A stretch of DNA of 33,112 nucleotides from positions 1-33,112 of the forward strand of contig JADNRY010000642.1 of NCBI GenBank assembly GCA_015501585.1, in the 5' to 3' direction. Positions 1-8,692 of the stretch are shown in pieces. How positions within the stretch are numbered: position 1 is the stretch's first letter; every line of letters begins with the position of its first letter. A model generated the notes under the pieces. That model was not told where the DNA came from, made no database searches, and saw only the letters and a list, made by a program, of their open reading frames with translations. The position numbers were made by a program, and so were the translations under genes. The stretch is from Rhodocollybia butyracea (taxonomy: Eukaryota; Basidiomycota; Agaricomycetes; Agaricales; Omphalotaceae).

Positions 1-1385
1 CACTTTCGACCGCAAAACAGTTGACCAAATCCAACTGAACAACGGCGCGTCCTAACGAGCCCGGCCGGTGGACGAACGGGTGGAGAAGGCGCACTAGGAG
101 CCAACCACGACAGTAAGAGGGTGTGACGATAGAGCAAAGCTTGGCATCGCTGCCATCGATAAGGAGGTTCCGTGTGTACATTGAGGTAGTACAATGTACC
201 AAGATGGAGCGGCTGAAAGGAAGCGTGAGAAAGTGAAAATTGAATAGACAGAGACGAACCGTCTCAGTACCATTTCCCCAAAAATCTGCTCAGCTCGCTT
301 ACATCGAGCCCATTACTACCACTACTAACACGTTCACTTTCACCTTCGCCCACAGACTCTGCACTTGCTCTCTTCCACTCGCTCGACGACGAAGTCCAAA
401 AAGACCTCCGTCATCTTCCACACTAACTCGTTCTCCTTCCCTTTGTGTACGAGGTTCGGGTGTGGGAGAGACACTTGTAGCGGGACCACTTCCGCTACCT
501 TTGCGCCATCATTACGAGTAGGAGTACGCTCTTTCCATAGAGCAACAATATTGCGAACATTTGTCAACGGACTACGTGGAGAACTTCCTGCCTAGTTGGT
601 CGGCGAAGAGTAGATGTAGGCGTCGTTGCGTTTGTGTTTCGAACTACCTGTAGCTCCTGCGCCTGTGCCTGTACCCGTACCGGTTTGGGTCGTCGTGAAG
701 GTAGACGGAGACAAAGTACTTTGCGTAAAAGTACTTGGGAAGGTGTGTATGATGATCCGGTGGCGGTGGAAGTCTGACCGGGGGCGAAAGCAACGTAGAA
801 TATGACATATTGCTTGGAGTCTGTGACCTCGTAAACGTCGAACTGGATTTTGTTGGAGAAGGGGATCGTGAGGAACCAGACTCGAATAGGCCTATAAGCT
901 GCGTCGTTCGTCCTGGAGGAGTAGGTCAGTTGGATCCGTAGACGAACGACTGTGTCGGCCTGCTCCAGACGAAAATAGAGCAGATCTCGTCTCGCAGTTG
1001 CATGCGAAACGCCTGAAACTGGACGCGATTCTGTGCCTTCTGTCCTTTCTGTTATGTGGCTGAGACGAACCCTGGGATCATTCGAAGGCGGAGGGTACGT
1101 AGACAGAGTTGTTGGACTAAATAGAGACGGTAAGGAAGTGAAAGACGGAGAGCCTGTGTAAGAGCCTGGCGTTTGAGTGGCCGTATAGGTCCCAGTATAG
1201 GTCCCGCTTCCATATCCTGTTGATGGAGATTGAGATGACCACGTCGACAACGCCTGTTCAGTGTCGTCGAGTTCGTCATCTAGAGTGTTGAGAGTGGCTT
1301 CGACTTCGTCGATCGAATTTGAGTCTTCATACGAATCAGTATCTGAAAAAGAATTGGAAGACGGCGAAACCGCTCGTCGTTCCAT
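1..1385 (-). pseudogene. Ser/Thr-rich conserved fungal protein, 5' part, with several frame breaks
   Basis: The N-terminal reading frame starts at the ATG at 1385 (MERRAVSPSS) and stays open to about 980. It is Ser/Thr/Pro-rich, with an acidic stretch (TLDDELDDTEQAL) and Gly-Thr-Tyr repeats. Downstream, protein-like sequence continues only by changing frame: GRTTQLIGLFES plus SPSPTKSSSTFTRSQTPS (about 800-925), a GTGTGTGAG run (about 640-700), LTNVRNIVALWKERTP (about 515-565), DDGGLFGLRRRASGRE (about 365-420), YLNVHTEPPYRWQRCQALLY (about 120-185) and GRAVVQLDLVNCFAVES at the left edge. From memory these blocks occur in the same order in uncharacterised agaricomycete proteins, and the last ones resemble the strands of a PH-like fold; I did not check this. 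The 3' end lies outside the window. At least five frame changes mean either a pseudogene or a badly error-prone stretch. Function unknown. Confidence 0.6.
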
Positions 1386-2577
1386 GTTGGATGAGAATTT
1401 GTAACTGTGGAATGTCGAGTCTGACAATGAGAGATGAGTAAATTTGGAGAGATTTATCGAGCAGTGTGTTGGAGCGTACTTTTGAGATATAACCTACGCT
1501 AGAATCGGCTGTAGAGCACTGACAAGACTCAGCATTTGGAGATGAAACAAAAAGTACGAAGCTTAGAGAATTCCAAACTTGTGGAAATCAACAAGCGGAA
1601 CGTGACTTGAGGGCAGGGTTTTTTGGCGCGTCATTCAGTCCACGTGTTCGCTTCAGCTAACTATCATTGAAATTCTGAATCTGATAAGGCATGATTCATC
1701 CAGGATTCATCATAGGAACCTCGGATGGCGAGTAGATTTTGGTGGTAAAGCCGTACATATGATGGCTGTCGAAGAAGAGTAAACGGAAGCAAACCGGTGG
1801 GAACTCACGGAGCCAAAATGCTTGTCTCACAACGACGCGCCGAATCCCTTCTTATATTCAACATCGGAGTCCAACACGGGTCAACACTACGTGTATTGTA
1901 AATATCTAAACAGTCTATGCTTACTGTAACGGCTGTAACTCTGACCTCGTTGTCCTCGCTTAGGCGAGGATTGGCGATGCACATCTGGTGAGTGACAAAA
2001 TAGTTCAACTGCACTACCGTCAGTCTATCTTTCAAGCCGGACTGAAGAAAGACGAGTCAAAGGTAGATTCAGTCACTGTCCAACCAGGTTCAGGTCAAGA
2101 CTCCTCGAGCTCAGACAAAAAGAAAGTGAGATAACCTGGCAGACAGGAATGAGCTTGTCTCTATCAGAAAATGCCTGAGTAAACGCTTGAAGAGCTTAAA
2201 GCATTATTACGGATTTGTAGATTCACGTCCACACGCCACACCCTCTGAAGCTAATGAAGAACCCACCTAAAGCAGATGTTTAGAGAAATAGCTTAGAGCC
2301 AACAGACACAATACAGCCGAGATTGACTTCAAACTTGATTCATGAGATATCCATCAAGGCAGTTTGATTGTTAACAGCACCAAGTACAAATGCGTATCCT
2401 GATTCGTAGTGAACTGCTTTTCCAGGAAAGAATAAATAGACCAGGACGTCTTCATTGAGCATTGCGGTTGGCATAAAACGCATCGGTCCTAATTCATGGT
2501 TTAGCGATGAATTTGGTTGAGCAATGTTTCAATCTCACCTAAAATACAAGAGAAAAGGGATCCGCTCGCAGAGAAAA
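1386..2577. other. intergenic, no gene seen
   Basis: About 1.2 kb between the Ser/Thr-rich gene and OST4. Open frames here are short, lack splice-compatible continuations and resemble nothing I recognise. It should hold the promoter of the leftward gene and the 3' untranslated region of OST4. Confidence 0.5.
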
Positions 2578-2709
2578 TCATGAAGATTTTGCCTCTCCAT
2601 TCTTAGCCAGATACTTAGCATTCACTGCTACGAAATGGTATCCGACAACGGTCAACATGGCGAGTATACCGAGAGAATTGGCGAGCGAGTAAAGGGTTGC
2701 ATGCGTCAT
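2578..2709 (-). CDS. OST4: Ost4, oligosaccharyltransferase mini-subunit
   Basis: A complete uninterrupted 43-aa frame, ATG at 2709 and TGA at 2578-2580. It begins MTHATLYSLANSLGILAMLT and continues as one hydrophobic segment (about residues 10-30, ending VVGYHFVAVNA) followed by a short Lys-rich tail (KYLAKNGEAKSS). This is the Ost4 pattern: a very small ER membrane protein with one transmembrane helix and a few cytosolic residues. In yeast it stabilises the binding of the Ost3/Ost6 subunit to Stt3 in the N-glycosylation complex; yeast Ost4 has 36 residues. The NSLG and YH positions match the family as I remember it. It lies head to head with QCR8, 221 bp between the start codons. A decayed second copy lies at 5677-5768. 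Confidence 0.92.
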   Translation of the reverse strand: MTHATLYSLANSLGILAMLTVVGYHFVAVNAKYLAKNGEAKSS

Positions 2710-2930
2710 ATTTAATAAGCCTATGCAGATAAAGCTCAATCAGCTGGTAGAAATATGCTGGATATTGGGACAACATACGAAAAAGAAACACGACGTGGAA
2801 GTTATGGCTGAGAGCGAGTTACGACGAGCACGTGCAGATAAGCGCACATGTGAACGCCGGACGGGCGAGATCGGCTTGCTTCAAGCTCTTCATTTACAAC
2901 ACAAAATAATTCTTCTTCTATTCTGCCATC
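2710..2930. promoter_or_regulatory. shared OST4/QCR8 divergent promoter region
   Basis: 221 bp between the two start codons, so both promoters and both 5' leaders must fit here unless they extend into neighbouring exons. No convincing TATA box is visible. Shared control of an ER glycosylation subunit and a respiratory subunit is only an inference from position. Confidence 0.5.
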
Positions 2931-3473
2931 ATGAGGCCAACAATTGCTCGTGCTAGTGATATGCCCGGTCGTGCGTTGTTAATTCACATATACTAATCCA
3001 AATTTCTGACTCTGACCGTTCTTTTCTAACAGCCAAAAGGGCCTGGGTAAGGCCTCTATCGTTCTTAGATGAATTTTCACGTAGCTGATTTGTTACTGGT
3101 CTTAGTCTGTTTGGTGGGGTGACCAGGGAGCCATAAGGCAGAAGGGTATCATACAATACAGTGCGTCTCCAAATGAACTTACGCTTTCAACCTAACAAAA
3201 CCTTCTTTCTAGCACTGGCTCCACAGCAGGCCAGGGCTGCACCCCGCTGGATCCGTTCATACATCTTCAACTTTTACAGGCGCGTCTCCGGCGAGGCTAT
3301 ATACTTTACCGTTCCTTTTGCCATCGGTATCACTATTCGTCTTCTGCGTGTGCCCGTTATTGATTTTACCGTCAACGACCTTAGGTTATGGAATTTACAC
3401 ATGGGGAAAGAGCCGTTATGAATACCAAAACTCGAAGGCTGGCCACATTGCCTCTGGAGCCGCTCACCATTGA
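2931..3473 (+). CDS. QCR8: Cytochrome bc1 complex subunit 8 (QCR8)
   Basis: Five exons, 2931-2967, 3033-3046, 3106-3160, 3213-3326 and 3385-3473, total 309 nt in frame, giving 102 aa. The protein starts MRPTIARASDMP and contains SVWWGDQGAIRQKGIIQYT, then APQQARAAPRWIRSYIFN and YRRVSGEAIYFTVPFAIGYG, and ends YEYQNSKAGHIASGAAHH. WWGD, QKGI, the Arg-rich stretch before the single membrane helix and the YTWGK...YYNSKAGH-type tail are all QCR8 features. The subunit sits in mitochondrial complex III (ubiquinol to cytochrome c) next to cytochrome b. All four introns are GT-AG and 52-65 nt. Exon 2 is only 14 nt (AKRAW); it is the only choice I found that keeps frame into SVWWGD, although many relatives have a Gly-rich sequence there. 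No defect seen. Confidence 0.94.
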
Positions 3474-4179
3474 TACGTTTCTGTGGTGAGTTCGAGACTA
3501 CAATTGTGGTGATGGTTAACTTAACCGTCTCCTTGACAGTAAATACGAATGGACAGGACATAGGCTCACCATTGTAGTATCAGAAAAAATAATAGATTTC
3601 GCCTTTCTCCAATTGGAAGATCGTGGTCGGCATTCTTGGTTAGAAAATATAATTTGGCGAAAACGATATGCGTCTACTATTACCCATTCCGGGCGAATCT
3701 CATCATCTACAGAGCAACGAGGAAAGTTGAGATCTGTGCGAGCGTTCCTTGAGAGCACTGTGGTATGAGGGCGATTTCTTCTCACATTAAGATGGGTTAG
3801 TTAGACGACGAGGCCTATGATAGAAAATTCCTTGCGTCGCTTTACTGCCTGGGTAGTTCTGGTTGACAAAACTGCATCATCTAGAGGGACACTTGTCTCC
3901 CGTAGGCAGACTCAACCTCGGCAAGCGAGCTTAATTTAGAGTCTGCACAAAGTCACGCCGCGTGATCTGGACCTCGACCCTTAGAGACCAAGTGTTTCCT
4001 TTTATATCCGAAATGTCCATATATATCCAGCATTTCCATTTATATCCAACTCGATTTTGAGTGCTTTGAGTGACCATCCTTCCTCATTTCAATACGAAAA
4101 AGAATCATACGTAGTCTGAAATACATTTTTAGTGTCTCCATCTCCCAAAGACACGAGAATTCAAGCTTGGACGCTGGCA
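3474..4179. other. intergenic, no gene seen; 19-bp triplet repeat inside
   Basis: Between QCR8 and the transposon. Short open frames on both strands (up to about 89 codons) have no recognisable content. It includes three tandem 19-bp units at 3995-4051, listed separately. Confidence 0.45.
3995..4051. repeat. three 19-bp imperfect tandem units
   Basis: Units at 3995-4013, 4014-4032 and 4033-4051 share the core TCC-A/T-T-TATATCC (for example TTTCCTTTTATATCCGAAA and TTTCCATTTATATCCAACT). The period is exactly 19 bp. It lies about 130 bp outside the left end of the CACTG element, so it is probably not part of it. Confidence 0.6.
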
Positions 4180-4182
4180 TCA

Positions 4183-4796
4183 CACTGCGGGTTTACCCAA
4201 TAATCCGGCCCGGAAAACATTGAGAAAATGCAAGGATTAAGTGTCAATACTCTTGGCTATTCCTGAGTGGAAATTTCTGAATAAGTACCAAAGCATTCTG
4301 TAATTATTATTCTAGACATAGTCAAGGATTTTTTAAACTAGTTCTTGCACAATCTTGAGACTATTACTTTAAATAAGTCTAGCTGGAAAACTATGAGTAT
4401 CCCACCCCAGATTATCTTGTAAGATTTCTTCATAAAATGACATAGATTATAGCAAGAATATTTAGAATAATCTTCACATAAATCTAGATTATTACTACCA
4501 ATGTTACCTAGAGCTTAGCCAGAGAATACCATGGGATTTTAAAAAAAATTCATATAGTGGTAAGGGCCGGAAATTTGAAGATTTTATTGGAATAATCTGG
4601 GTGTGGAAAACATGAGGTTTTTTTAAATAAACTGGCTCGGATTATGCGTACCGGACGTCGAGATATCTAGACGTCGAGACATCAATGATGTCTGGACGCC
4701 GTGATGTGTTACTGTCGGAACATCTTGGACATCGGGATGTGTGATGGGTGAGGAGAGTCGGGATATCGGGATTGACAGGGGATTGAAGGGCTTTTG
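4183..4796 (+). repeat. left terminal inverted repeat
   Basis: Left arm of the CACTG element, about 614 bp; the inner boundary is approximate and set where pairing to 4848-4860 fades. The arms differ by scattered substitutions and small indels (for example GCGG-GTTT on the left against GCGGGGTTT on the right), so this is not a very recent perfect palindrome. Confidence 0.8.
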
Positions 4797-4847
4797 TACA
4801 TAGATATAATTATCAAGCTCCTATCTATTTTCCGTTTGATGCTGTAA

Positions 4848-5481
4848 GGTAAACACCCTTCAATCGCAACATCCCGACAACCCGACTCTCCTCATACGCC
4901 ATCACGCATATAGCAATTCACGCATCCCGACGTCCAAGACGTTTTGACTGCAAAACATCCCAACGTCTATGACATCATTGATGTCAAGATGTCTGGACGT
5001 CTCGATATCCGGTACGTATAATCTGAGCCAGTTCATTTTAAAAAACCTCATGTTTTCCACGCGCAGATTATTCCAACAAAGTCTTTGATTTTCCGACCTG
5101 TGTTACTAGATGAATGTTTCTAATAATCTCATGGTAATCTCATGGTAATCTCTGGGTGAAATTGGCAGAAATAGTGTAGATTTATGTGTAGATTGTTCTG
5201 AATATTCTTACTATAATGTATGTCACTTTATGAAGAAATTTCATAATATATTCTGGGGTAGGATACTCATAGTTTTCCACAGGGAGTTTCTCAAAGTAAT
5301 AATCTCAAACTTGTGCAAGAACTAGTTTGAAAAATCTTTGAGTATGCCTACAGTAATAACCACAGAATGTGTTTGTACTTATTCAGAAAATTCCGTTCAG
5401 GAGTACCCGAGAGTATTGACACTTAATCCTTGCATTTTCTCAAAGTTTTCCGGGCTGGATTATCGGGTAAACCCCGCAGTG
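4848..5481 (-). repeat. right terminal inverted repeat
   Basis: Right arm, about 634 bp, reverse complement of the left arm. It is about 20 bp longer, chiefly in the inner half, where the GATGTC/GACGTC words are arranged a little differently. Confidence 0.8.
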
Positions 5482-5676
5482 TCAAGCACATCGAGAGGTG
5501 ACGCAAGCACTACACGTGACTCAAAAATCAAACTACGGCTTCACCGGCCCTACTTTGTGTAGACTAGAGGGACACTCACCTCTAGAACACATAAATTTTT
5601 CGATCCATCTATCCACCACCTAGTGACTGTCTTCTCTTTAAACCGGGCACCACTAAAATGAGTATTCATCTGTGGC

Positions 5677-5768
5677 GGAGATTTCGCCTCTCTTTTCTTG
5701 GCCAGAATCCAGATCGCAGCTACAAAATGGTATCCAACAACGGTCAGCATAACGAGGGAATTGAGTAG
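5677..5768 (-). pseudogene. decayed partial copy of OST4
   Basis: Reading leftward, this stretch encodes NSLVMLTVVGYHFVAA followed by LAKKREAKSP, against NSLGILAMLTVVGYHFVAV and LAKNGEAKSS in the intact OST4 at 2578-2709. The DNA is also similar (CAATTC-CTCG, GACCGTTGT-GGATACCATTT-GTAGC). Relative to OST4 it lacks 9 nt after NSL and about 6 nt before it, has no start codon in a matching place, and runs past the old stop into unrelated sequence. The flanks do not match OST4's flanks. It is probably a dead duplicate about 190 bp beyond the transposon's right end. A functional variant is unlikely without a start. Confidence 0.75.
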
Positions 5769-6204
5769 TGTCTATGGTAGAAATACGTTTTAGGCAACTC
5801 CTCACTTCGCTTATGCATTTTATATCGCATTCCGGCGACAGACCAATCGAGTTGATTATGGATTTACTAGCGGCTGGCTGCACTATCCAAGCACTATCAC
5901 TTTATTGCTTCGTAGGCTCTTGATGATGGCTCTTTCACACTGAGCGGCCCGACTCACCCGCGGAGATCGTACAACCTTACCTCCTGTTTCGCAGACTCTC
6001 AACGCAAACCCAATGCCTATGGTTTCGGTAGTGCCCTTGGCCGACTTTTCCTTCCTACTCTCCCTGAGCCGTTTACGGCGAACAGCACCTACGCATTCTT
6101 CCCCTTGATGACTCCCGCGTTTATCTGAAAGATCTGAAGCTGTTGGACCAGTACGATATGACCTGACAAACGGCAAAGTCAAGGGAAGTGGTTACTAGGG
6201 ATTA

Positions 6205-7030
6205 TACGCAAGTAAGAAATATCATCAAGGATCCGAAGCTCATTGCTCATTATGAGGCGAGAGCGACACGTTACTGGAAAAGGGTAATAGATCCATGGTT
6301 ATGCGTTCACTGAATGAATTTTCGAGAAGACCGTTAGAACAGCGTGTCCTGGAGGCTTTAGCTGGAATTCCTGAGACCCCCGATAAATTGACCATATTCT
6401 TTCAGAAGAAAACTCAGGAGCTCATCCAGCGCAATTCGTTCAACCTTTCTGGCTCTAAGACGCGTTCAGTGAACGAACCTTGTCCGTGATGTTCCCGAAC
6501 CTCTCCCAGTTCACTAGATTGCCGGTCTAGTATGTTCTCGCTATGTCTTCTTGGACTGAGTGCTAAATGTACACTCAATAGAGCAAGATTAAACGATGCC
6601 ATTCCGGCTAACATGATGTTTAGTTACATCTTCTTGGATGTTGAGCCCTCGAAGTTAACGGTGCTCAAGCAACACGCTCAGTCTCACGTCAAGATGCTTT
6701 TGCAGCATATCGAGAACAGTCTGGGTGGTGACCCTTTCTATGCTCAGCCATCAATGTCCACCATCTTCTCGCTCTTTTCCTGGCCTAAGAAACCAATTGA
6801 ACACATCACCGCCCAACACACCCACAAACCCGCCCATCGTTCAATGCGTGAGGAGGCGAATGTGATTTTAGAGATCATGGTTGGCTGGGAGTAGCTCTCT
6901 ATGGCTTATACCAATATGATTATTCAGTATCTTGACTCGGAGTACGAGGACGTAATACGGCAACTGGGTTTGAATGGAGATCCCAAAGGTGACCTGAGTG
7001 GACACACCAGGGAAGCGCCGATTGGGCATA
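6205..7030 (+). pseudogene. remains of a Ppo-type fatty-acid oxygenase (dioxygenase/P450 fusion)
   Basis: Fragments in different frames keep the order of the C-terminal half of fungal psi-factor-producing oxygenases, whose N-terminal heme-peroxidase part oxygenates linoleate and whose C-terminal P450-like part isomerises the hydroperoxide. Visible pieces: KDPKLIAHYEARATRYWKRV (about 6220-6280), RVLEALAGIPETPDKL then KKTQELIQRNSFNLSGS (6340-6460), LVRDVPEPLPVH (shifted frame, about 6480-6515), MMFSYIFLDVEPSKLTVLKQ (6614-6673), EEANVILEIMVG (about 6850-6885) and QYLDSEYEDVIRQLGLNGDP (6928-6987). In-frame stops and frame changes separate them, and neither the P450 cysteine loop nor the peroxidase part is present. 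A truncated, dead copy. Family assignment is from memory of conserved blocks. Confidence 0.72.
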
Positions 7031-7168
7031 AGTATCTTTCTTTTCTGATTTTAGTTTGTCAGACTCACAAAAGCGTAAGGTTGGGGACTCCATGCAAGGG
7101 TATTTATCCACCGGCTTCGACTAATAAGTATGTTTGTAATGTTCAGGTACTGAGGAACAACACCTGTA

Positions 7169-8692
7169 TTATTGTATCCAGTGTTCACTGAGAAGCTCCA
7201 GCACGGAGCGAACAGAGGGCTGGTCCCCAGGCTCTTGAGCGATACAATGGTCAACAAGTTCTCTATACCACAGTGGTGTGGAACTCGACCAAACAAGAGA
7301 GGGGGAAAAGAGAGGATTCTCCCGTTCAAAACTTCCAATTTCCTCGGCTAGAGCCCATAGCAGCATACCAACAGCAAACACATCCCGGGGCAATGTCAAG
7401 AAGTACACAGGATCATCCTCCGTGGACTGCAGCAGAGCAGTGATCTCTGGTGCCAGATAGGCCATGGAGAAACCAAGGTCTCCAGGACGCAGGTCGATCA
7501 GTCTGCAATGGCCATCAACGCACACAACAACGTTCTCAAGCTTTATATCTCCACAGCAGATCATGGCTGTATGTAAGGCACTAACAGCCTGGACAATATC
7601 TAGGACCCAAGCAAGCTTGAGGCACCATTGCAAAGCCATTGGATAAGGATGGCTTTGTGCGCCTTCCATCCCGGCTCCCTCATTTCGGGCCACTGAGATG
7701 TCATCATCATCAGCAGGGGTCAATGAGGCTGGCTCAGGACCGTGCTTGGAATCCAACATAAGGTCGGGTTTCATGGAGATTAGCAACCGCTCAAGGACCT
7801 TGTCCAAAGACCGAGCAGGATGGAATGGCATTAGATACCCACGGAAATCTCCAGAAGAGTCGATAACCAGAGCGGTAGCTTCTATAACGAAAGGAAGTGA
7901 ATGTGTAAGAATAAATTGAGCCTGACCCAATAGAGGATGGATATCAGTATCTGAGTAAGCGGAGTGCGTGCTGAATCTCTCAGTGTAGTCGATTTTTCTG
8001 AAGGCATAACTTTGTGTGTTGTTACTAGATCCGCTTGCGACTTTTACAATGTTCACAACAGAGTCCAGATATATCTCGTAAGGCTGTCGACGGAGTTCTG
8101 AAAGTGATACCGTGGGGTGGTTCACCCCCTGGGGTAAGGGACATCCCAGGCGGAAGTGGCTCACACCGACAATGATCTGTCCATCATCTCCTGTTTTGAA
8201 AGTGACATGCTCTGCATTGTTCTTCAAGTTGAGCTTATCCTGTATCTTTTTTATGAAACGTTAGTAAAACCCAATATGGCTGGCTGGGTGATATACCTCT
8301 TTTTCGAAAAAGTCAGGTGGTACTGCGCGCACGGGGACGTCCGTTCTGAGCATCTCGTTCTCGAAGCATTGCGACACAGATTTATTATATTCATATGCCA
8401 CAATAACGAGACAACCAGAATCGTAGAGGGCAAATTCACTGTTGAGAAGATACACAGATACCCCATTATCGTAGTAGTCCTCTTGAGGACCGGGCTCGTA
8501 AAACATAGACATTATGCATACTGACATTGAGTTAATCGTGATGGTCTCCAGCTGAGGGTTTGCCAATACTAGGAAGATGTTCAGTGAGAGCTATACCCCT
8601 CATAGAGTAGGCATTCACCTATAGCCTGCGCTTGCAGATCGAGATCAAGTTCGAATTTCCGTTCAGAGATGTTCATGGCTTGAAGAATCGAA
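7169..8692 (-). CDS. atypical protein-kinase-like protein
   Basis: Three exons are supported: 8692-8619, 8568-8297 and 8245-7169, with 50- and 51-nt GT-AG introns (the second has a TTTTACTAACG branch site). The C-terminal half is a kinase fold: ALHTAMICCGDIKLENVVVC stands at the catalytic loop, CRLIDLRPGDLG at the metal-binding loop, MAYLAPEI at the APE motif, and DVFAVGMLLWALAEE at helix F. The HRD motif is CGD here and DFG is DLR. The Asp of each motif and the K..N of the catalytic loop remain, so residual activity cannot be excluded. The N-terminal about 150 residues (MNISERKFELDLDLQ, then LANPQLETITIN) recur, as I recall, in basidiomycete kinase-like families. The true start is unclear: an in-frame ATG lies at 8676, but an acceptor-like site at 8693 suggests an earlier exon. 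The C-terminus LLSEHWIQ is followed by TAA. Confidence 0.75.

Larger units (their letters stand above)
4183..5481. mobile_element. CACTA-like non-autonomous foldback element (MITE-type)
   Basis: A 1299-bp element whose two halves are inverted copies. The left arm, about 4183-4796, begins CACTGCGGGTTTACCC; the right arm, about 4848-5481, ends with the near-complement GGGTAAACCCCGCAGTG. Matching blocks run through the whole arms: GGATTAAGTGTCAATACTC, AACTAGTTCTTGCACAA, CTCATGTTTTCCAC and GAGGAGAGTCGGG all have inverted partners. About 50 bp of spacer separates the arms. The three bases just outside both ends are TCA (4180-4182 and 5482-5484), a 3-bp target-site duplication. CACTR termini plus a 3-bp duplication are the hallmarks of the CACTA/EnSpm superfamily. 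The inner arm carries many GACGTC/GATGTC-like words, possible transposase-binding sites. No transposase frame is present, so mobility would need an autonomous relative elsewhere. Confidence 0.85.

Noticed and set aside
3274..3785. - strand frames overlapping and following QCR8
   Set aside because: The first is opposite the well-supported QCR8 exons; the second has no recognisable content.
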